From Alcanivorax hongdengensis A-11-3 (GTDB taxonomy: Bacteria; Pseudomonadota; Gammaproteobacteria; Pseudomonadales; Alcanivoracaceae), in assembly GCF_000300995.1 (NCBI RefSeq), contig NZ_AMRJ01000014.1, positions 21,985-85,984 on the forward strand: 64,000 nucleotides of DNA, in the 5' to 3' direction. Shown piece after piece: positions 1 through 9,182 of this stretch; the first letter of the stretch is position 1, and every line of letters starts with the position of its first letter. A program made the translations under genes and the position numbers. Below the pieces are notes generated by a model, which was not told the DNA's origin, did no database searches, and saw only the letters and a program-made list of their open reading frames with translations.

Positions 1-29
1 TTTCAGGCGCGGGGCCGGCGGCGATATGC

Positions 30-998
30 CTACCGGCGTGTTACATAGCCGTGTTCCTTGCTGACGGTGTTGTTAAGCGGCTGTCCCCGTTGCCAGCGGC
101 GAAAATTGGCCACGAACTGTTCGCCCAGGGCGGTGCGCCAGCCGATGAAATCCCCGGCCATGTGGGCGGATAACATGACATTGGGGTGCTCCCAGAGCGG
201 GTGCTCTTCCGGCAGGGGTTCCTGCTCGAACACATCCAGGGCGGCGCCGCCCAGACGGGTGTTCAGGGCGTGCACCAGGGCGTCCGTGTCGACGATGGGG
301 CCGCGCCCCACGTTGATGAATATTGCGCCGGGTTTCATGCGACGGAACTGGGCCCGGTCAAACAGTCCCCGGGTATCCGGCGTCAGCGGCGCGGTGACAA
401 TCACGTAATCCGCATCCGCCAGCAGGGCGGGCAGATCCTGCTGGCGGTGTACCCGCAGAAAGGGTGGGTCGTGGCGGGCATGGCGGGCGGTGCCGACCAC
501 CTGCACGCCCAGGGCATTCAGCAGGGTGGCCACTTCCCGACCAATGGAGCCGGCGCCCACCACCAGGGCCCGGCTGCCTTGCAGCAGGCGGGTTTCCCGG
601 TGTTGCCAGCGGTGCTGGCGTTGCAACTGCAGGTTGGTGAGCGTGTCCTTGGCAAACAGCAGCAGGGCGCCGAGCACATATTCGGCGATGCCCCGATCAA
701 AGATGCCCTGGGCATTGGTAACCAGGATGTCACCATTGCGGATCGGCTCGATCATCAGGGCATCCACCCCGGCGCTGGTGGCGTGCACCCAGCGAATCGG
801 GCAGTCCGTCGGCCACAGTTCGGCCAGCAGGTCGGTACGGAAGTCCGTGACCACCAGAATATCGGTGGCGGGCAGGGCATCGGCGATTTCATCGCGGGTC
901 CGCACTTCCCGCAACCGGGCCAGGTCGGCCAGGGGTTCAAGACCCGGCAGTGCCGGTTCATCCTCGGCCAGCAGGACAGTGATGCGCGGTTGGCTCAT
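30..998 (-). CDS. D-2-hydroxyacid dehydrogenase (NAD(P)-dependent)
   Basis: 322 residues of the D-isomer-specific 2-hydroxyacid dehydrogenase family, cytosolic enzymes that interconvert 2-oxo acids and D-2-hydroxyacids. The Rossmann glycine motif VGAGSIG lies at residues 147-153. The expected catalytic set is present: Arg232 in NVGRGP, Glu260 in FEQEP and His279 in SAHMAGD. The ATG overlaps the TGA of the upstream aminotransferase gene by four bases (ATGA), so this is the last gene of a four-gene operon and is probably translationally coupled. The substrate cannot be read from the sequence; glyoxylate, hydroxypyruvate or a 2-oxo acid made by the neighbouring enzymes are possibilities. Confidence 0.88.
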   Translation of the reverse strand: MSQPRITVLLAEDEPALPGLEPLADLARLREVRTRDEIADALPATDILVVTDFRTDLLAELWPTDCPIRWVHATSAGVDALMIEPIRNGDILVTNAQGIFDRGIAEYVLGALLLFAKDTLTNLQLQRQHRWQHRETRLLQGSRALVVGAGSIGREVATLLNALGVQVVGTARHARHDPPFLRVHRQQDLPALLADADYVIVTAPLTPDTRGLFDRAQFRRMKPGAIFINVGRGPIVDTDALVHALNTRLGGAALDVFEQEPLPEEHPLWEHPNVMLSAHMAGDFIGWRTALGEQFVANFRRWQRGQPLNNTVSKEHGYVTRR

Positions 999-2245
999 TG
1001 GGTCTCCTTGAGAGCGTTGCGGAAGATGCCAACGGCATGATCGATCTCCTCGCGGCTACAGGTCAGGGGTGGCAACCAGCGCACCACCTGGCCGGCGCTG
1101 CCGCAGCGCAGAATCAGCAGGCCTTTCTCTTCACTGGCCCGCAGCAGGGCGGCGGCCCGCTGGCCGTCGGCTACGCCCGGGCGGCTGACAATTTCCATAC
1201 CCAGCATCAGGCCCATGCCGCGGATCTCGTCAATGCAGTCGAACTCCTGTTGCAGGCCGGCCAGCTGCTCGCGCAGGTACTCGCCATGGCGGGCAGCGCC
1301 GTCTACCAGCTGCTCGCTTTCAATCACGTCCAGCGTCGCCAGGGCCGCCGCACAGGCCACCGCATTGGCGCCGTAGGTGCCGCCCTGGGAGCCCGGGTAG
1401 CCATGCTCCATCAGGTCGCGACTGGCGGCAATGGCGGACAGCGGGTAACCACTGGCCAGGCCCTTGGCGGTGATCAGGATATCCGGATTGACCTGGAAGT
1501 GGCTGTGGCTCCAGAACTTGCCGGTGCGGCCGTAGCCGGCCTGGATCTCGTCGGCAATTAGCAGGATGCCGTGTTTGTCACAGCGCTCGCGCAGCCCCTG
1601 CATGAAGGCCCGGGTGGCCGGGTAGTAGCCATATTCCCCCTGCACTGGCTCGACGATCATGGCGGCGGTATCCGCCGGGTTGCATTCGGTGACCAGCAGG
1701 TGGTCCAGTTCGCGCAGGCAGAAATCCACGCTGGTGGCCTCATCCCAGCCGTAGCGGTAACAGTGCGGAAAGGGCGCGAAGCTGACGCCGGCCATCATCG
1801 GTTGCCAGCCAGTGCGAACCTTGTTGGCCGAGGTGGTCAGCGAGGCGGCGGCCAGGGTGCGGCCGTGGAAGCCGCCGCGAAAGGCGATGATGTTGGGCCG
1901 CCCGGTGGCCTGGCGGGCGAGCCGTACCGCCGCCTCCACCGACTCGCTACCGGAGTTGGAGAAGGCCACCGCGTCGATGCCCTTGGGCAGATGGTTATAG
2001 AGCCGGTCCGTGAGCGCCAGCATGTTGGGGTGGGTGACGGTGGCATATTGGGCATGCACCAGGGTGCCCACCTGCTTGCGGGTGGCTTCCACCACATGGG
2101 GGTGGCAGTGGCCGGTGGCGGTGACGCCGATGCCGGAGGTGAAGTCCAGCCAGCGGCGGCCCTGCTCGTCGTAGAGCCAGCTGCCTTCTCCCCGTTGCGC
2201 ACAGATATTGCTGGATTGCACCAGCAGTGGCGAAAGATGACTCAT
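995..2245 (-). CDS. class III PLP-dependent aminotransferase (GABA/acetylornithine type)
   Basis: 416 residues of the fold-type I, class III aminotransferases, which move an amino group from an omega-amino acid to a 2-oxo acid. The cofactor aspartate is Asp232 in ADEIQAGYGRTG and the Schiff-base lysine is Lys261 in ITAKGLASG; the cofactor-phosphate SGSE motif is at 99-102. A strong AAGGAG site precedes the ATG. The gene overlaps both neighbours by four bases. Because the first gene of the operon is a succinate-semialdehyde-type dehydrogenase, 4-aminobutyrate or a related omega-amino acid is the likeliest substrate, but that is inference. Acetylornithine or another omega-amino acid remains possible. 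Confidence 0.88.
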   Translation of the reverse strand: MSHLSPLLVQSSNICAQRGEGSWLYDEQGRRWLDFTSGIGVTATGHCHPHVVEATRKQVGTLVHAQYATVTHPNMLALTDRLYNHLPKGIDAVAFSNSGSESVEAAVRLARQATGRPNIIAFRGGFHGRTLAAASLTTSANKVRTGWQPMMAGVSFAPFPHCYRYGWDEATSVDFCLRELDHLLVTECNPADTAAMIVEPVQGEYGYYPATRAFMQGLRERCDKHGILLIADEIQAGYGRTGKFWSHSHFQVNPDILITAKGLASGYPLSAIAASRDLMEHGYPGSQGGTYGANAVACAAALATLDVIESEQLVDGAARHGEYLREQLAGLQQEFDCIDEIRGMGLMLGMEIVSRPGVADGQRAAALLRASEEKGLLILRCGSAGQVVRWLPPLTCSREEIDHAVGIFRNALKETQ

Positions 2246-3411
2246 GAGCTTCTCCTTGTCCTCTCTGGCGTGGTTGCCGGCGCCGATTGCAGCCGCTCGT
2301 TGAGCCGCTCGCCGGTGGCGCGGGTGTGGTGATGATCGCTGTCTGCCAGGTCCGCCTTGACGGTGTCATGCAGATGTTGTGCCGCCTTTTGGCAGGCGGG
2401 CCAGCGTGGCCCCAGCCAGTCCAGCAACATGGCCAGGCTGAGCAGGGTGGCACGCGGGTCGGCCAGATCCTGGCCGGCAATGTCCGGCGCGCTGCCGTGC
2501 ACCGGCTCGAACAGGGCCGGAATGGTGTCGTCCTGCGGGTTGAGGTTGGCGGAGGGCGCCAGCCCCGGCCCGCCACACAGCACCGCGGCCAGATCGGTGA
2601 GAATGTCACCGTGCAGGTTACTGGCCACCACCACATCAAAGTGCCAGGGGCACTGCACGAATTTCATGCAGGCGGCGTCCACCAGCTCGTGGTGGGTGTC
2701 CACCTCCGGGTAATCGGCGGCCAGTCGCTGGAAGGTCTCCGTGTACAGGTCGCCCCAGTGGGGCTGGGCGTTGCGTTTGGTAATCAGGCAGACCTGGGCG
2801 GCCTTGTCGCCTCTGAAGCGCCGCGGCTCGGTGCGGTCGGCGGCCCGCTGGCGGGCGCGCTCAAAGGCATGGCGGATCAGCCGTTCGGTGGCGGCGGCGG
2901 TGAAGACTTCCACCTGGGTGGCCACTTCGTCGGCCGTGCCACGGCGCAGGCGCCCGCCCTGGCCGGTGTATTCGCCCTCACTGTTCTCGCGGATCACCAG
3001 CATGTCCACGTCGCGGGCGCGCGGGTCGGCCAGGTAGCAGGGCGTGCCCGGCAGCCAGCGGGCCGGCCGCTCGCAGGCCCACAGGTCCAGCTCCTTGCGC
3101 AGGGTCAGCAGCGGCGCCAGTGACACACTATCGGACAGCAGATAGCGTTGCGGGTCATCGAGCGGGCCCGGATCGCCCAGGGCGCCCAGTAGCAAACCAT
3201 CGTAGCCGCGCAGGGTGCGCACCGCGTCGGCGGGCATCATCTCGCCGTGCTGCTGGTGCCACTGGTGCGAGGGCCAGGGCAGGTTGTCCACCTCAACGGG
3301 CAGTTGGTGCTGGCGGATCAGGGTGGCCAGAATCGCGTCGGTGACGGCCATGACCTCCGGGCCAATGCCGTCGCCGGCCAGAAGGGCCAGTCTTGCGTGC
3401 CGTGTTTCCAT
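2242..3411 (-). CDS. isocitrate/isopropylmalate dehydrogenase family protein (tartrate/D-malate dehydrogenase-like)
   Basis: 389 residues of the beta-decarboxylating dehydrogenase family, which oxidise a (2R,3S)-type hydroxydiacid and decarboxylate the product with NAD(P) and a divalent metal. Visible motifs are GDGIGPEV near the N terminus, RENSEGEY (substrate loop), the lysine of TKRNAQ, the metal-binding stretch ASNLHGDILTDL and EPVHGSAPDIAG of the cofactor site. A standalone copy outside a leu or icd setting, with RENSEGEY, resembles tartrate/D-malate dehydrogenases more than LeuB. The C terminus carries an extra basic and threonine-rich tail. ATG is preceded by GGGAG. It is the second gene of the operon. 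Exact substrate unknown. Confidence 0.82.
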   Translation of the reverse strand: METRHARLALLAGDGIGPEVMAVTDAILATLIRQHQLPVEVDNLPWPSHQWHQQHGEMMPADAVRTLRGYDGLLLGALGDPGPLDDPQRYLLSDSVSLAPLLTLRKELDLWACERPARWLPGTPCYLADPRARDVDMLVIRENSEGEYTGQGGRLRRGTADEVATQVEVFTAAATERLIRHAFERARQRAADRTEPRRFRGDKAAQVCLITKRNAQPHWGDLYTETFQRLAADYPEVDTHHELVDAACMKFVQCPWHFDVVVASNLHGDILTDLAAVLCGGPGLAPSANLNPQDDTIPALFEPVHGSAPDIAGQDLADPRATLLSLAMLLDWLGPRWPACQKAAQHLHDTVKADLADSDHHHTRATGERLNERLQSAPATTPERTRRSS

Positions 3412-3458
3412 GGCTCGCTCCCGATGCGGGGCTACCAGCAGGCAGCCCCTCTATGACA

Positions 3459-4916
3459 TTAACTTCCCATGCACAGGTATTTGGTTTCCAGATACTCGTC
3501 CATGCCCTGGTGCGAGCCTTCCCGGCCCAGCCCGGATTCCTTGACGCCGCCAAAGGGGGCGGCGGCATTGGAGATGAGCCCTTCGTTGACACCCACCATG
3601 CCGCTTTCCAGCGCCTCGGCCACGCGCCAGCAGCGGTGGATGTTGTCGCTGTAGAAGTAGGCGGCCAGCCCGTAGGGTGTGTCATTGGCAATGCGGATGG
3701 CCTCTTCTTCGCTGGAGAAGGGGATTACCGCCGCCAGTGGGCCGAAGGTTTCTTCCTGACACAACTGGGCGTCCGGGGAGACGCCGGTGATCAGCGTTGG
3801 CTGCACGAAGCTGCCGCCCTTTTCGTGGCGCTGGCCGCCGGTGATGACCTTGGCGCCCTTGCCCAGGGCATCCTCGATGTGCTCCATGACCTTGTCGGCC
3901 GCGCCGCGATTGATCAGGGCCGCCTGGGTGACGCCGTCCTCCAGGCCGTCACCGACCTTCATGGCCTCGATGGCGGTTTTCAGCTTTTCCACGAAGGCAT
4001 CATGCACGCTGTCCTGTACCAGGAAGCGGTTGACGCACACACAGGTCTGGCCGGTGTTGCGGAATTTGCTGGCCATGGCGCCGTCCACGGCCTTGTCCAG
4101 GTTGGCATCGTCAAACACGATGAAGGGGGCATTGCCGCCCAGCTCCAGGGACACCTTCTGGATATGTTTGGCGCACTGGGCCATCAGGGTGCTGCCCACC
4201 TCGGTGGAGCCGGTAAAGCTGAGCTTGCGCACCACCGGCGAGTCGGTGAGGGCCCCGGCAATGGCACTGGCACTGCCGGTGAGGACGCTGAACACGCCCT
4301 TGGGCACACCGGCCCGCTCTGCCAGTTCCGCCAGTGCCAGGGCGGAATAGGGCGTGGCGGTGGCCGGCTTGACCACCATGGTGCAGCCGGCGGCCAGGGC
4401 CGCGCCGGCCTTGCGGGTGATCATGGACGACGGAAAATTCCAGGGGGTAATGGCGGCACAGACACCGATGGGCTGCTTGATCACCACGATGCGCTGGTTG
4501 GGTTTGGGTGCCGGGATGGTATCGCCGTAGGCACGCCGGGCTTCTTCGGCAAACCATTTGAGAAAGGACGCGGCGTAGGCAATCTCGCCTTTGGCTTCGG
4601 CCAGGGGTTTGCCCTGTTCCAGGGTCATCAGCCGTCCCAGATCATCCTGGTTGGCCATCATCAGATCGAACCAGGCCATCAGGATGTCGGCCCGTTCACC
4701 GGCGGTCTTGTCGCGCCAGGCCGGCAGGGCCTGGTTGGCGGCGTTGATGGCCCGCTCGGTCTCACCGGCGCCCATGCGCGGTACGGTGCCAAGGGTCTGT
4801 TCGGTGGCCGGGTTGTCCACGTCCACGGTGGCGCCATCGTCGGCGTCACACCACTGGCCGTCGATATAGCACTGCTGACGGAACAGGCGGGAATCGGAAA
4901 GGGAGGGGGCGCTCAT
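3459..4916 (-). CDS. gabD: NAD(P)-dependent succinate-semialdehyde dehydrogenase
   Basis: 485 residues of the aldehyde dehydrogenase superfamily, closest in pattern to GabD, which oxidises succinate semialdehyde to succinate in 4-aminobutyrate breakdown. Catalytic Cys292 is in GQTCVC and the general base Glu258 in LELGG; ITPWNFP (157-162) and FTGSTEVG (234-241) are family signatures. The start is taken at the ATG at 4916 because AAGGAG sits seven bases upstream; an in-frame TTG six bases earlier is less likely. It is the first gene of the four-gene operon, 47 bases before the isopropylmalate-type dehydrogenase. Glutarate semialdehyde or another omega-aldehyde could also be a substrate. Confidence 0.88.
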   Translation of the reverse strand: MSAPSLSDSRLFRQQCYIDGQWCDADDGATVDVDNPATEQTLGTVPRMGAGETERAINAANQALPAWRDKTAGERADILMAWFDLMMANQDDLGRLMTLEQGKPLAEAKGEIAYAASFLKWFAEEARRAYGDTIPAPKPNQRIVVIKQPIGVCAAITPWNFPSSMITRKAGAALAAGCTMVVKPATATPYSALALAELAERAGVPKGVFSVLTGSASAIAGALTDSPVVRKLSFTGSTEVGSTLMAQCAKHIQKVSLELGGNAPFIVFDDANLDKAVDGAMASKFRNTGQTCVCVNRFLVQDSVHDAFVEKLKTAIEAMKVGDGLEDGVTQAALINRGAADKVMEHIEDALGKGAKVITGGQRHEKGGSFVQPTLITGVSPDAQLCQEETFGPLAAVIPFSSEEEAIRIANDTPYGLAAYFYSDNIHRCWRVAEALESGMVGVNEGLISNAAAPFGGVKESGLGREGSHQGMDEYLETKYLCMGS

Positions 4917-5020
4917 GAGCAACTCCTTGCTAATGTGTGCGTTCTTCTACGCTAACAAAGCAGGCTCAGATGTCTATGCCGGGGGGAGAGTTTCGTATTG
5001 GGTTCAAAGTAAACGTGCGG

Positions 5021-5048
5021 TTGCCGGTGCCCGGGCAGGCACCGGCAA
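5021..5048 (-). terminator. inverted repeat after suhB, probable terminator
   Basis: A perfect 11-base inverted repeat (TTGCCGGTGCC / GGCACCGGCAA, 6-base loop) begins ten bases after the suhB stop codon. On the minus strand it is followed by a loosely T-rich stretch (GTTTACTTT), so it may stop suhB transcription before the gabD operon. The T tract is weak. Confidence 0.5.
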
Positions 5049-5057
5049 GCACGGTTA

Positions 5058-5876
5058 TTAACGGCGCAGACCGTCGGTGAGGTGCGGTTTGATTTTCTGC
5101 AGCAGGCCCTTGAAGACCTTGGGGCTGCCGGCAACGATGCCGCCGCTTTCCAGATATTTGTGACCACCACTGAGATCGCCCACCAGCCCGCCGGCTTCAG
5201 TGATCAGCAGGGCGCCGGCGGCCATGTCCCACTCGGCCAGGCCGAATTCAAAGAAGCCGTCGGTGCGACCGGCGGCCAGCCAGGCCAGGTCCAGCGCGGC
5301 GGAGCCGGGGCGGCGCAGGCCGGCGGTGGATTCGGCGATGGCGGCGAACATGCCCAGGTAGGCATCCATGAAGGGCGCCTGGTCCTTGCGGAACGGAAAG
5401 CCCGTACCGATCAGGCAGCCGTCCAGCCCGGCGCGGTTGGTGCAGCGAATGCGGCGCCCGTTAACGGCGGCCCCGCGACCACGGCTGGCGGTGAATTCCT
5501 CGTCCCGGTTGGGGTCGTAGATGACCGCATGCTCGACCTTGCCTTTTACTTTCAGGGCAATGGAAACGCAGTACTGGGGGAAGCCGTGGATGAAGTTGGT
5601 GGTGCCGTCCAGCGGGTCGATGACCCACTGGTAATCGGCGCCATCACCCTTGCCCTCGATGATGCCGGACTCCTCGGCCAGGATGCCGTGATCCGGATAG
5701 GCCTTGCGGATCACGTCGATGATGCGCGCCTCGGCGGCACGGTCTACTTCGGTGACGAAGTCGTTCATGCCTTTCTTGGTCACGGAAAGCGGGTCATTGC
5801 TTTCGGCGGCACGGCGAATCAGATTACCCGCCTGGCGGGCGGCTCGCAGGGCAATGTTCACTTGCGGCGCATGCAT
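5058..5876 (-). CDS. suhB: inositol-1-monophosphatase family protein
   Basis: 272 residues of the Mg-dependent inositol monophosphatase family. In Escherichia coli SuhB also joins the antitermination complex on rRNA operons, besides hydrolysing inositol phosphate. The metal-binding core is clear: the acidic AEES stretch at 67-70 and DPLDGTT at 87-93, with a second EWD metal motif and a glycine pair (TEAGG) towards the C terminus. The start is placed at 5876 because GAGGA precedes it and the N terminus then matches the family; the open frame continues upstream for 14 codons. The gene is divergent from trmJ, an arrangement also common in Pseudomonas. Confidence 0.93.
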   Translation of the reverse strand: MHAPQVNIALRAARQAGNLIRRAAESNDPLSVTKKGMNDFVTEVDRAAEARIIDVIRKAYPDHGILAEESGIIEGKGDGADYQWVIDPLDGTTNFIHGFPQYCVSIALKVKGKVEHAVIYDPNRDEEFTASRGRGAAVNGRRIRCTNRAGLDGCLIGTGFPFRKDQAPFMDAYLGMFAAIAESTAGLRRPGSAALDLAWLAAGRTDGFFEFGLAEWDMAAGALLITEAGGLVGDLSGGHKYLESGGIVAGSPKVFKGLLQKIKPHLTDGLRR

Positions 5877-6041
5877 GCATCTATCCTCGGTGGTCTGGCC
5901 CCGGTGGGCGCGGGGCACAAAACGGCTGTTAAAGAACGTCAGCCCGGTACTGGCTGGGGCGCGGATTGTAGCAGAGCGCGCGCGATCAGGGCAGCGCCCA
6001 TGATAACATTGCCACCTTTTCCGACCAGTTCAGGTAGTACC

Positions 6042-6803
6042 ATGCTAGACAACGTTCGTATCGTAATGGTGGAAACCACCCATCCGGGCAATATCGGTGC
6101 CGCCGCCCGCGCCATGAAAACCATGGGGCTGTCGGATCTGCGCCTGGTTGAGCCGCAGTCCTATCCCAGCGTGGAGGCCACGGCGCGGGCGTCCGGGGCC
6201 GGTGATGTGCTGGAAGCGGCCCGTGTCTGCGCGAGCCTGGATGAGGCCCTGGAAGGCGCCACTCTGGTGATTGGCACCAGTGCCCGGCAACGGCGCATTC
6301 CCTGGCCCTGCCTGACGCCCCGCCAGCTGGCGGCGCAATTGTCCCACGAGCCAGATGACACCCGTATTGCGGTACTGTTCGGCCGCGAGGACCGGGGCCT
6401 GACCAATGACGAGCTGCGCCGTTGCAACCTGCATGTGAGCGTGCCCACCAACCCGGAGTACGGGGTGTTGAACGTGGCCTCGGCGGTGCAGCTGATCTGC
6501 TATGAACTGCGGCTGGCCCTGCTCGGTGAGGACTTCGATCTCAAGGAGGCCCGCTCGCGCCGGGAGGCCATGCCGTTGCCGGAGATGTTCTGGGACGAGC
6601 CACTGGCGACCAATGAGGCGGTGGCCGGGTTTCTCGATCACCTGGAACAGGTCATGGCGCAAAGCGGCTTTCTCAATCCGGAGCAGCCCGGCCAGGTGAT
6701 GACCCGCATGCGACGTTTGTTTATGCGTGCCCGACCGGACAAAATGGAAATGAGTATTCTGCGTGGCGTGCTGGTCGCACTGGAAAAGAAAATGCAGGGG
6801 TGA
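6042..6803 (+). CDS. trmJ: tRNA (cytidine/uridine-2'-O-)-methyltransferase TrmJ
   Basis: 253 residues of the SPOUT (trefoil-knot) methyltransferases that 2'-O-methylate position 32 of tRNAs using S-adenosylmethionine. The knot motifs are seen as LFGREDRGLTNDEL and, near the middle, VPTNPEYGVLNVASA; the N terminus VRIVMVETTHPGNIGAAAR is family-typical. The frame is open far upstream (to 5082, antisense to suhB), but coding starts at 6042, where the protein family begins. Just downstream lies cysE, as in many gammaproteobacteria; the gap is 36 bases, so they may be co-transcribed. Confidence 0.93.
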   Translation: MLDNVRIVMVETTHPGNIGAAARAMKTMGLSDLRLVEPQSYPSVEATARASGAGDVLEAARVCASLDEALEGATLVIGTSARQRRIPWPCLTPRQLAAQLSHEPDDTRIAVLFGREDRGLTNDELRRCNLHVSVPTNPEYGVLNVASAVQLICYELRLALLGEDFDLKEARSRREAMPLPEMFWDEPLATNEAVAGFLDHLEQVMAQSGFLNPEQPGQVMTRMRRLFMRARPDKMEMSILRGVLVALEKKMQG

Positions 6804-6839
6804 CAGGCTGCCCGGCCTGATCTCCGAGACGAGGTAGGT

Positions 6840-7607
6840 ATGTTTGATCAAGTACGCGAGGACATAGCGTCGGTATTCCACCGGGACCCGGCGGCCCGCA
6901 ACACCCTGGAGGTGCTGCTCAATTATCCGGGGCTGCATGCGGTGCTGTTCCATCGCCTGGCGCACTGGCTATGGGGGCGCAACTTCAAACAGCTGGCGCG
7001 GCTGATCTCCACGTTTTCCCGCTGGCTCACCGGCATCGAAATTCACCCCGGTGCCACCATCGGCCGCCGTTTCTTTATTGACCATGGCATGGGGGTGGTG
7101 ATCGGCGAAACCGCGGAAATCGGTGACGATGTCACGCTTTACCACGGCGTGACCCTGGGTGGCACCAGCTGGAACAAGGGCAAACGCCATCCGACCCTGG
7201 AAGACGGTGTGGTGGTCGGTGCCGGTGCCAAGGTGCTGGGGCCCTTCGTGGTCCACAGAAACGCCAAGATCGGTTCCAATTCCGTGGTCACCAAGGAAGT
7301 GCCGGAAGGTGCCACCGTGGTGGGCATTCCCGGCCGGGTGATCAGCCAGCCGCTTACCGAGAAGGAAAAGAACCGCCAGGAAATGGCCGAGAAAATTGGC
7401 TTCCAGGCCTACGGGGTCAGCAATGACATGCCGGATCCGGTGGCCGAGGCCATTCATCTGCTGCTGGATCACATGCACGCGGTGGACGGTAAACTGGATC
7501 GTGTCTGCACCAATCTGAAAAAGCAGGGCATCCAGGGGTGCGACGAGAAACTGCCTGAGCTCAAGGACGAGGACTTCAAGCCGGTCAATGCCGGCGGCAC
7601 GGACTGA
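6840..7607 (+). CDS. cysE: serine O-acetyltransferase
   Basis: 255 residues. CysE acetylates L-serine with acetyl-CoA, the first step of cysteine synthesis, as a hexapeptide-repeat trimer or hexamer in the cytosol. The left-handed beta-helix repeats run from about residue 65 ([16 protein letters not shown]) to 170, with the conserved [10 protein letters not shown] and [10 protein letters not shown] stretches; the C-terminal third is helical and charged and longer than in the shortest CysE forms. It follows trmJ, as in Pseudomonas, but no iscR follows it here. With sat at 57.3 kb, part of the sulfate-to-cysteine route is in this window. Confidence 0.95.
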   Translation: MFDQVREDIASVFHRDPAARNTLEVLLNYPGLHAVLFHRLAHWLWGRNFKQLARLISTFSRWLTGIEIHPGATIGRRFFIDHGMGVVIGETAEIGDDVTLYHGVTLGGTSWNKGKRHPTLEDGVVVGAGAKVLGPFVVHRNAKIGSNSVVTKEVPEGATVVGIPGRVISQPLTEKEKNRQEMAEKIGFQAYGVSNDMPDPVAEAIHLLLDHMHAVDGKLDRVCTNLKKQGIQGCDEKLPELKDEDFKPVNAGGTD

Positions 7608-7654
7608 AACCTGTAGCGAAACAAGGTGGCCGGTCACCGGCACCGGGAGAAACG

Positions 7655-7864
7655 ATGGAACTGGATGTGGCGTCGATCATGTGGAGCGTGGTGTTCGGGT
7701 CCATTGGCGCCGGCATGTTTCTCTACGGCAAGAAACAGGCATCGCTGATGCCGTTGATCTGTGGCGTGTCGCTGATGATCTATCCCTGGTTTGTTACCAA
7801 GGCGCTGTGGATCGTGGTGGTGGGTGTGGTGCTGACGGCGTTGCCGTACTTCATCGCTCTTTAG
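7655..7864 (+). CDS. small membrane protein, two predicted helices
   Basis: 69 residues, strongly hydrophobic, with probable membrane helices at about 7-22 and 30-66 (the second stretch may be two short spans). I recognise no enzyme or transporter motif; a KKQ turn joins the spans. The ATG is preceded by GGGAGAAACG, a reasonable binding site, and the gene lies 47 bases after cysE, so it is likely in the same transcript, which ends at the strong hairpin just downstream. Similar short proteins are annotated only as hypothetical membrane proteins; function unknown. Confidence 0.65.
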   Translation: MELDVASIMWSVVFGSIGAGMFLYGKKQASLMPLICGVSLMIYPWFVTKALWIVVVGVVLTALPYFIAL

Positions 7865-7881
7865 GGGCTTGCCCAGCCAAT

Positions 7882-7910
7882 AAAAAAGGCCGTGTGATGC
7901 GGCCTTTTTT
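7882..7910. terminator. bidirectional rho-independent terminator
   Basis: AAAAAAGGCC and GGCCTTTTTT form a 10-base stem around a 9-base loop, giving a T run on either strand. It lies between the convergent cysE-side transcript and ychF and can serve both. Confidence 0.9.
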
Positions 7911-7928
7911 GGGTTTCAGCGGCGGGCT

Positions 7929-9020
7929 TTATACATTGAAGCGGAAGTGCACCACATCGCCATCGGCGACAATGTAATCCTTGCCTTCCAGGCGCCACTT
8001 GCCGGCATCCTTGGCACCGGACTCGCCGTTGTGCTCGATGTAGTCGTCGTAGGCGGTGACTTCGGCGCGGATGAACCCCTTCTCGAAGTCGGTGTGGATG
8101 ACACCGGCCGCCTGGGGGGCGGTGGCGCCCACGCGCACGGTCCAGGCGCGCACTTCCTTCTTGCCGGCGGTGAAGTAGGTCTGCAGGCCCAGTAGATCAA
8201 AACCGGCGCGGATCACCCGGTTCAGGCCCGGCTCCTCCATACCCAGGTCGGCCAGGAAGTCGGCTTTCTCTTCATCATCCAGCTCGGCGATTTCCGATTC
8301 GATCTTGGCGCAGATCGGCACCACCGAGGCGTTTTCCTTCTCGGCTAGGGCGCGGACGGCGTCCAGCAGGGCGTTATTCTCGAAGCCATCCTCGTCCACA
8401 TTGGCGATGTACATGGTCGGCTTGAGGGTCAGAAGATTGAGGCTCTTGAGGGTCTTGCGCTCGTCGCTGTCCAGCTCCACGGAGCGGGCCGGCTCGCCTT
8501 CGTTCAGGGCCGGCAGCAGCTTGTCGAGTACCGGCAGCAGCCCCTTGGCATCCTTGTCCTGCCCCTTGGCGGCCTTGGTGGCGCGCAGGTGGGCCTTCTC
8601 CACGGTATCCAGGTCGGCCAGTGCCAGCTCGGTGTTGATCACCGCGATGTCGTCCAGTGGCGATACCTTGCCGGCCACGTGCACTACGTTCTCGTCATCG
8701 AAGCAGCGCACCACGTGGGCAATGGCGTCGGTCTCGCGGATGTTGGCAAGGAACTTGTTGCCCAGCCCTTCCCCCTTGGAGGCCCCGGCCACCAGGCCGG
8801 CAATGTCGACAAATTCCATGGTTGCCGGCATCACCCGTTCCGGGCTGACGATGGCGGCCAGTTTGTCCAGCCGCGGGTCTGGCACCGGTACCACGCCAGT
8901 GTTGGGCTCAATGGTACAGAACGGGAAGTTCTCGGCATCAATGCCGGCCTTGGTCAGCGCATTGAAGAGGGTGGATTTGCCCACATTGGGCAGCCCGACG
9001 ATACCGCATTTGAAACCCAT
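7929..9020 (-). CDS. ychF: redox-regulated ATPase YchF
   Basis: 363 residues of the Obg-related YchF (OLA1) family, a P-loop protein that prefers ATP to GTP and binds ribosomes. The P loop GLPNVGKS is at 9-16, followed by the family signature [12 protein letters not shown], and the C-terminal TGS domain ends the protein ([18 protein letters not shown]). A GGAGG site precedes the ATG. In most gammaproteobacteria ychF directly follows pth; here a plus-strand GST-like gene separates them. Confidence 0.96.
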   Translation of the reverse strand: MGFKCGIVGLPNVGKSTLFNALTKAGIDAENFPFCTIEPNTGVVPVPDPRLDKLAAIVSPERVMPATMEFVDIAGLVAGASKGEGLGNKFLANIRETDAIAHVVRCFDDENVVHVAGKVSPLDDIAVINTELALADLDTVEKAHLRATKAAKGQDKDAKGLLPVLDKLLPALNEGEPARSVELDSDERKTLKSLNLLTLKPTMYIANVDEDGFENNALLDAVRALAEKENASVVPICAKIESEIAELDDEEKADFLADLGMEEPGLNRVIRAGFDLLGLQTYFTAGKKEVRAWTVRVGATAPQAAGVIHTDFEKGFIRAEVTAYDDYIEHNGESGAKDAGKWRLEGKDYIVADGDVVHFRFNV

Positions 9021-9182
9021 GATTGACCTCCGTTCTTCGAGGGCGCAATGCTACTGAAGGTGGCGGCAAAAAGCGACTGGCCCGGTGTTTGCCGGGGCGC
9101 CGCGGGTCGGTTGATTGACGGCGTTGCGGTTCTGTGACGGCAAGGTAGACTGCCTTCAGTCGATATTGCTGAGGCACCAGGC

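Noticed and set aside
3393..4955. 520-codon plus-strand frame opposite gabD
   Set aside because: It is the reverse shadow of a well-conserved aldehyde dehydrogenase and has glycine/histidine-rich, family-free text.
5082..6041. Long open frame upstream of trmJ, antisense to suhB
   Set aside because: The product before residue 321 has no family features and lies opposite suhB; GC-rich sequence gives long stop-free frames. trmJ begins at 6042.
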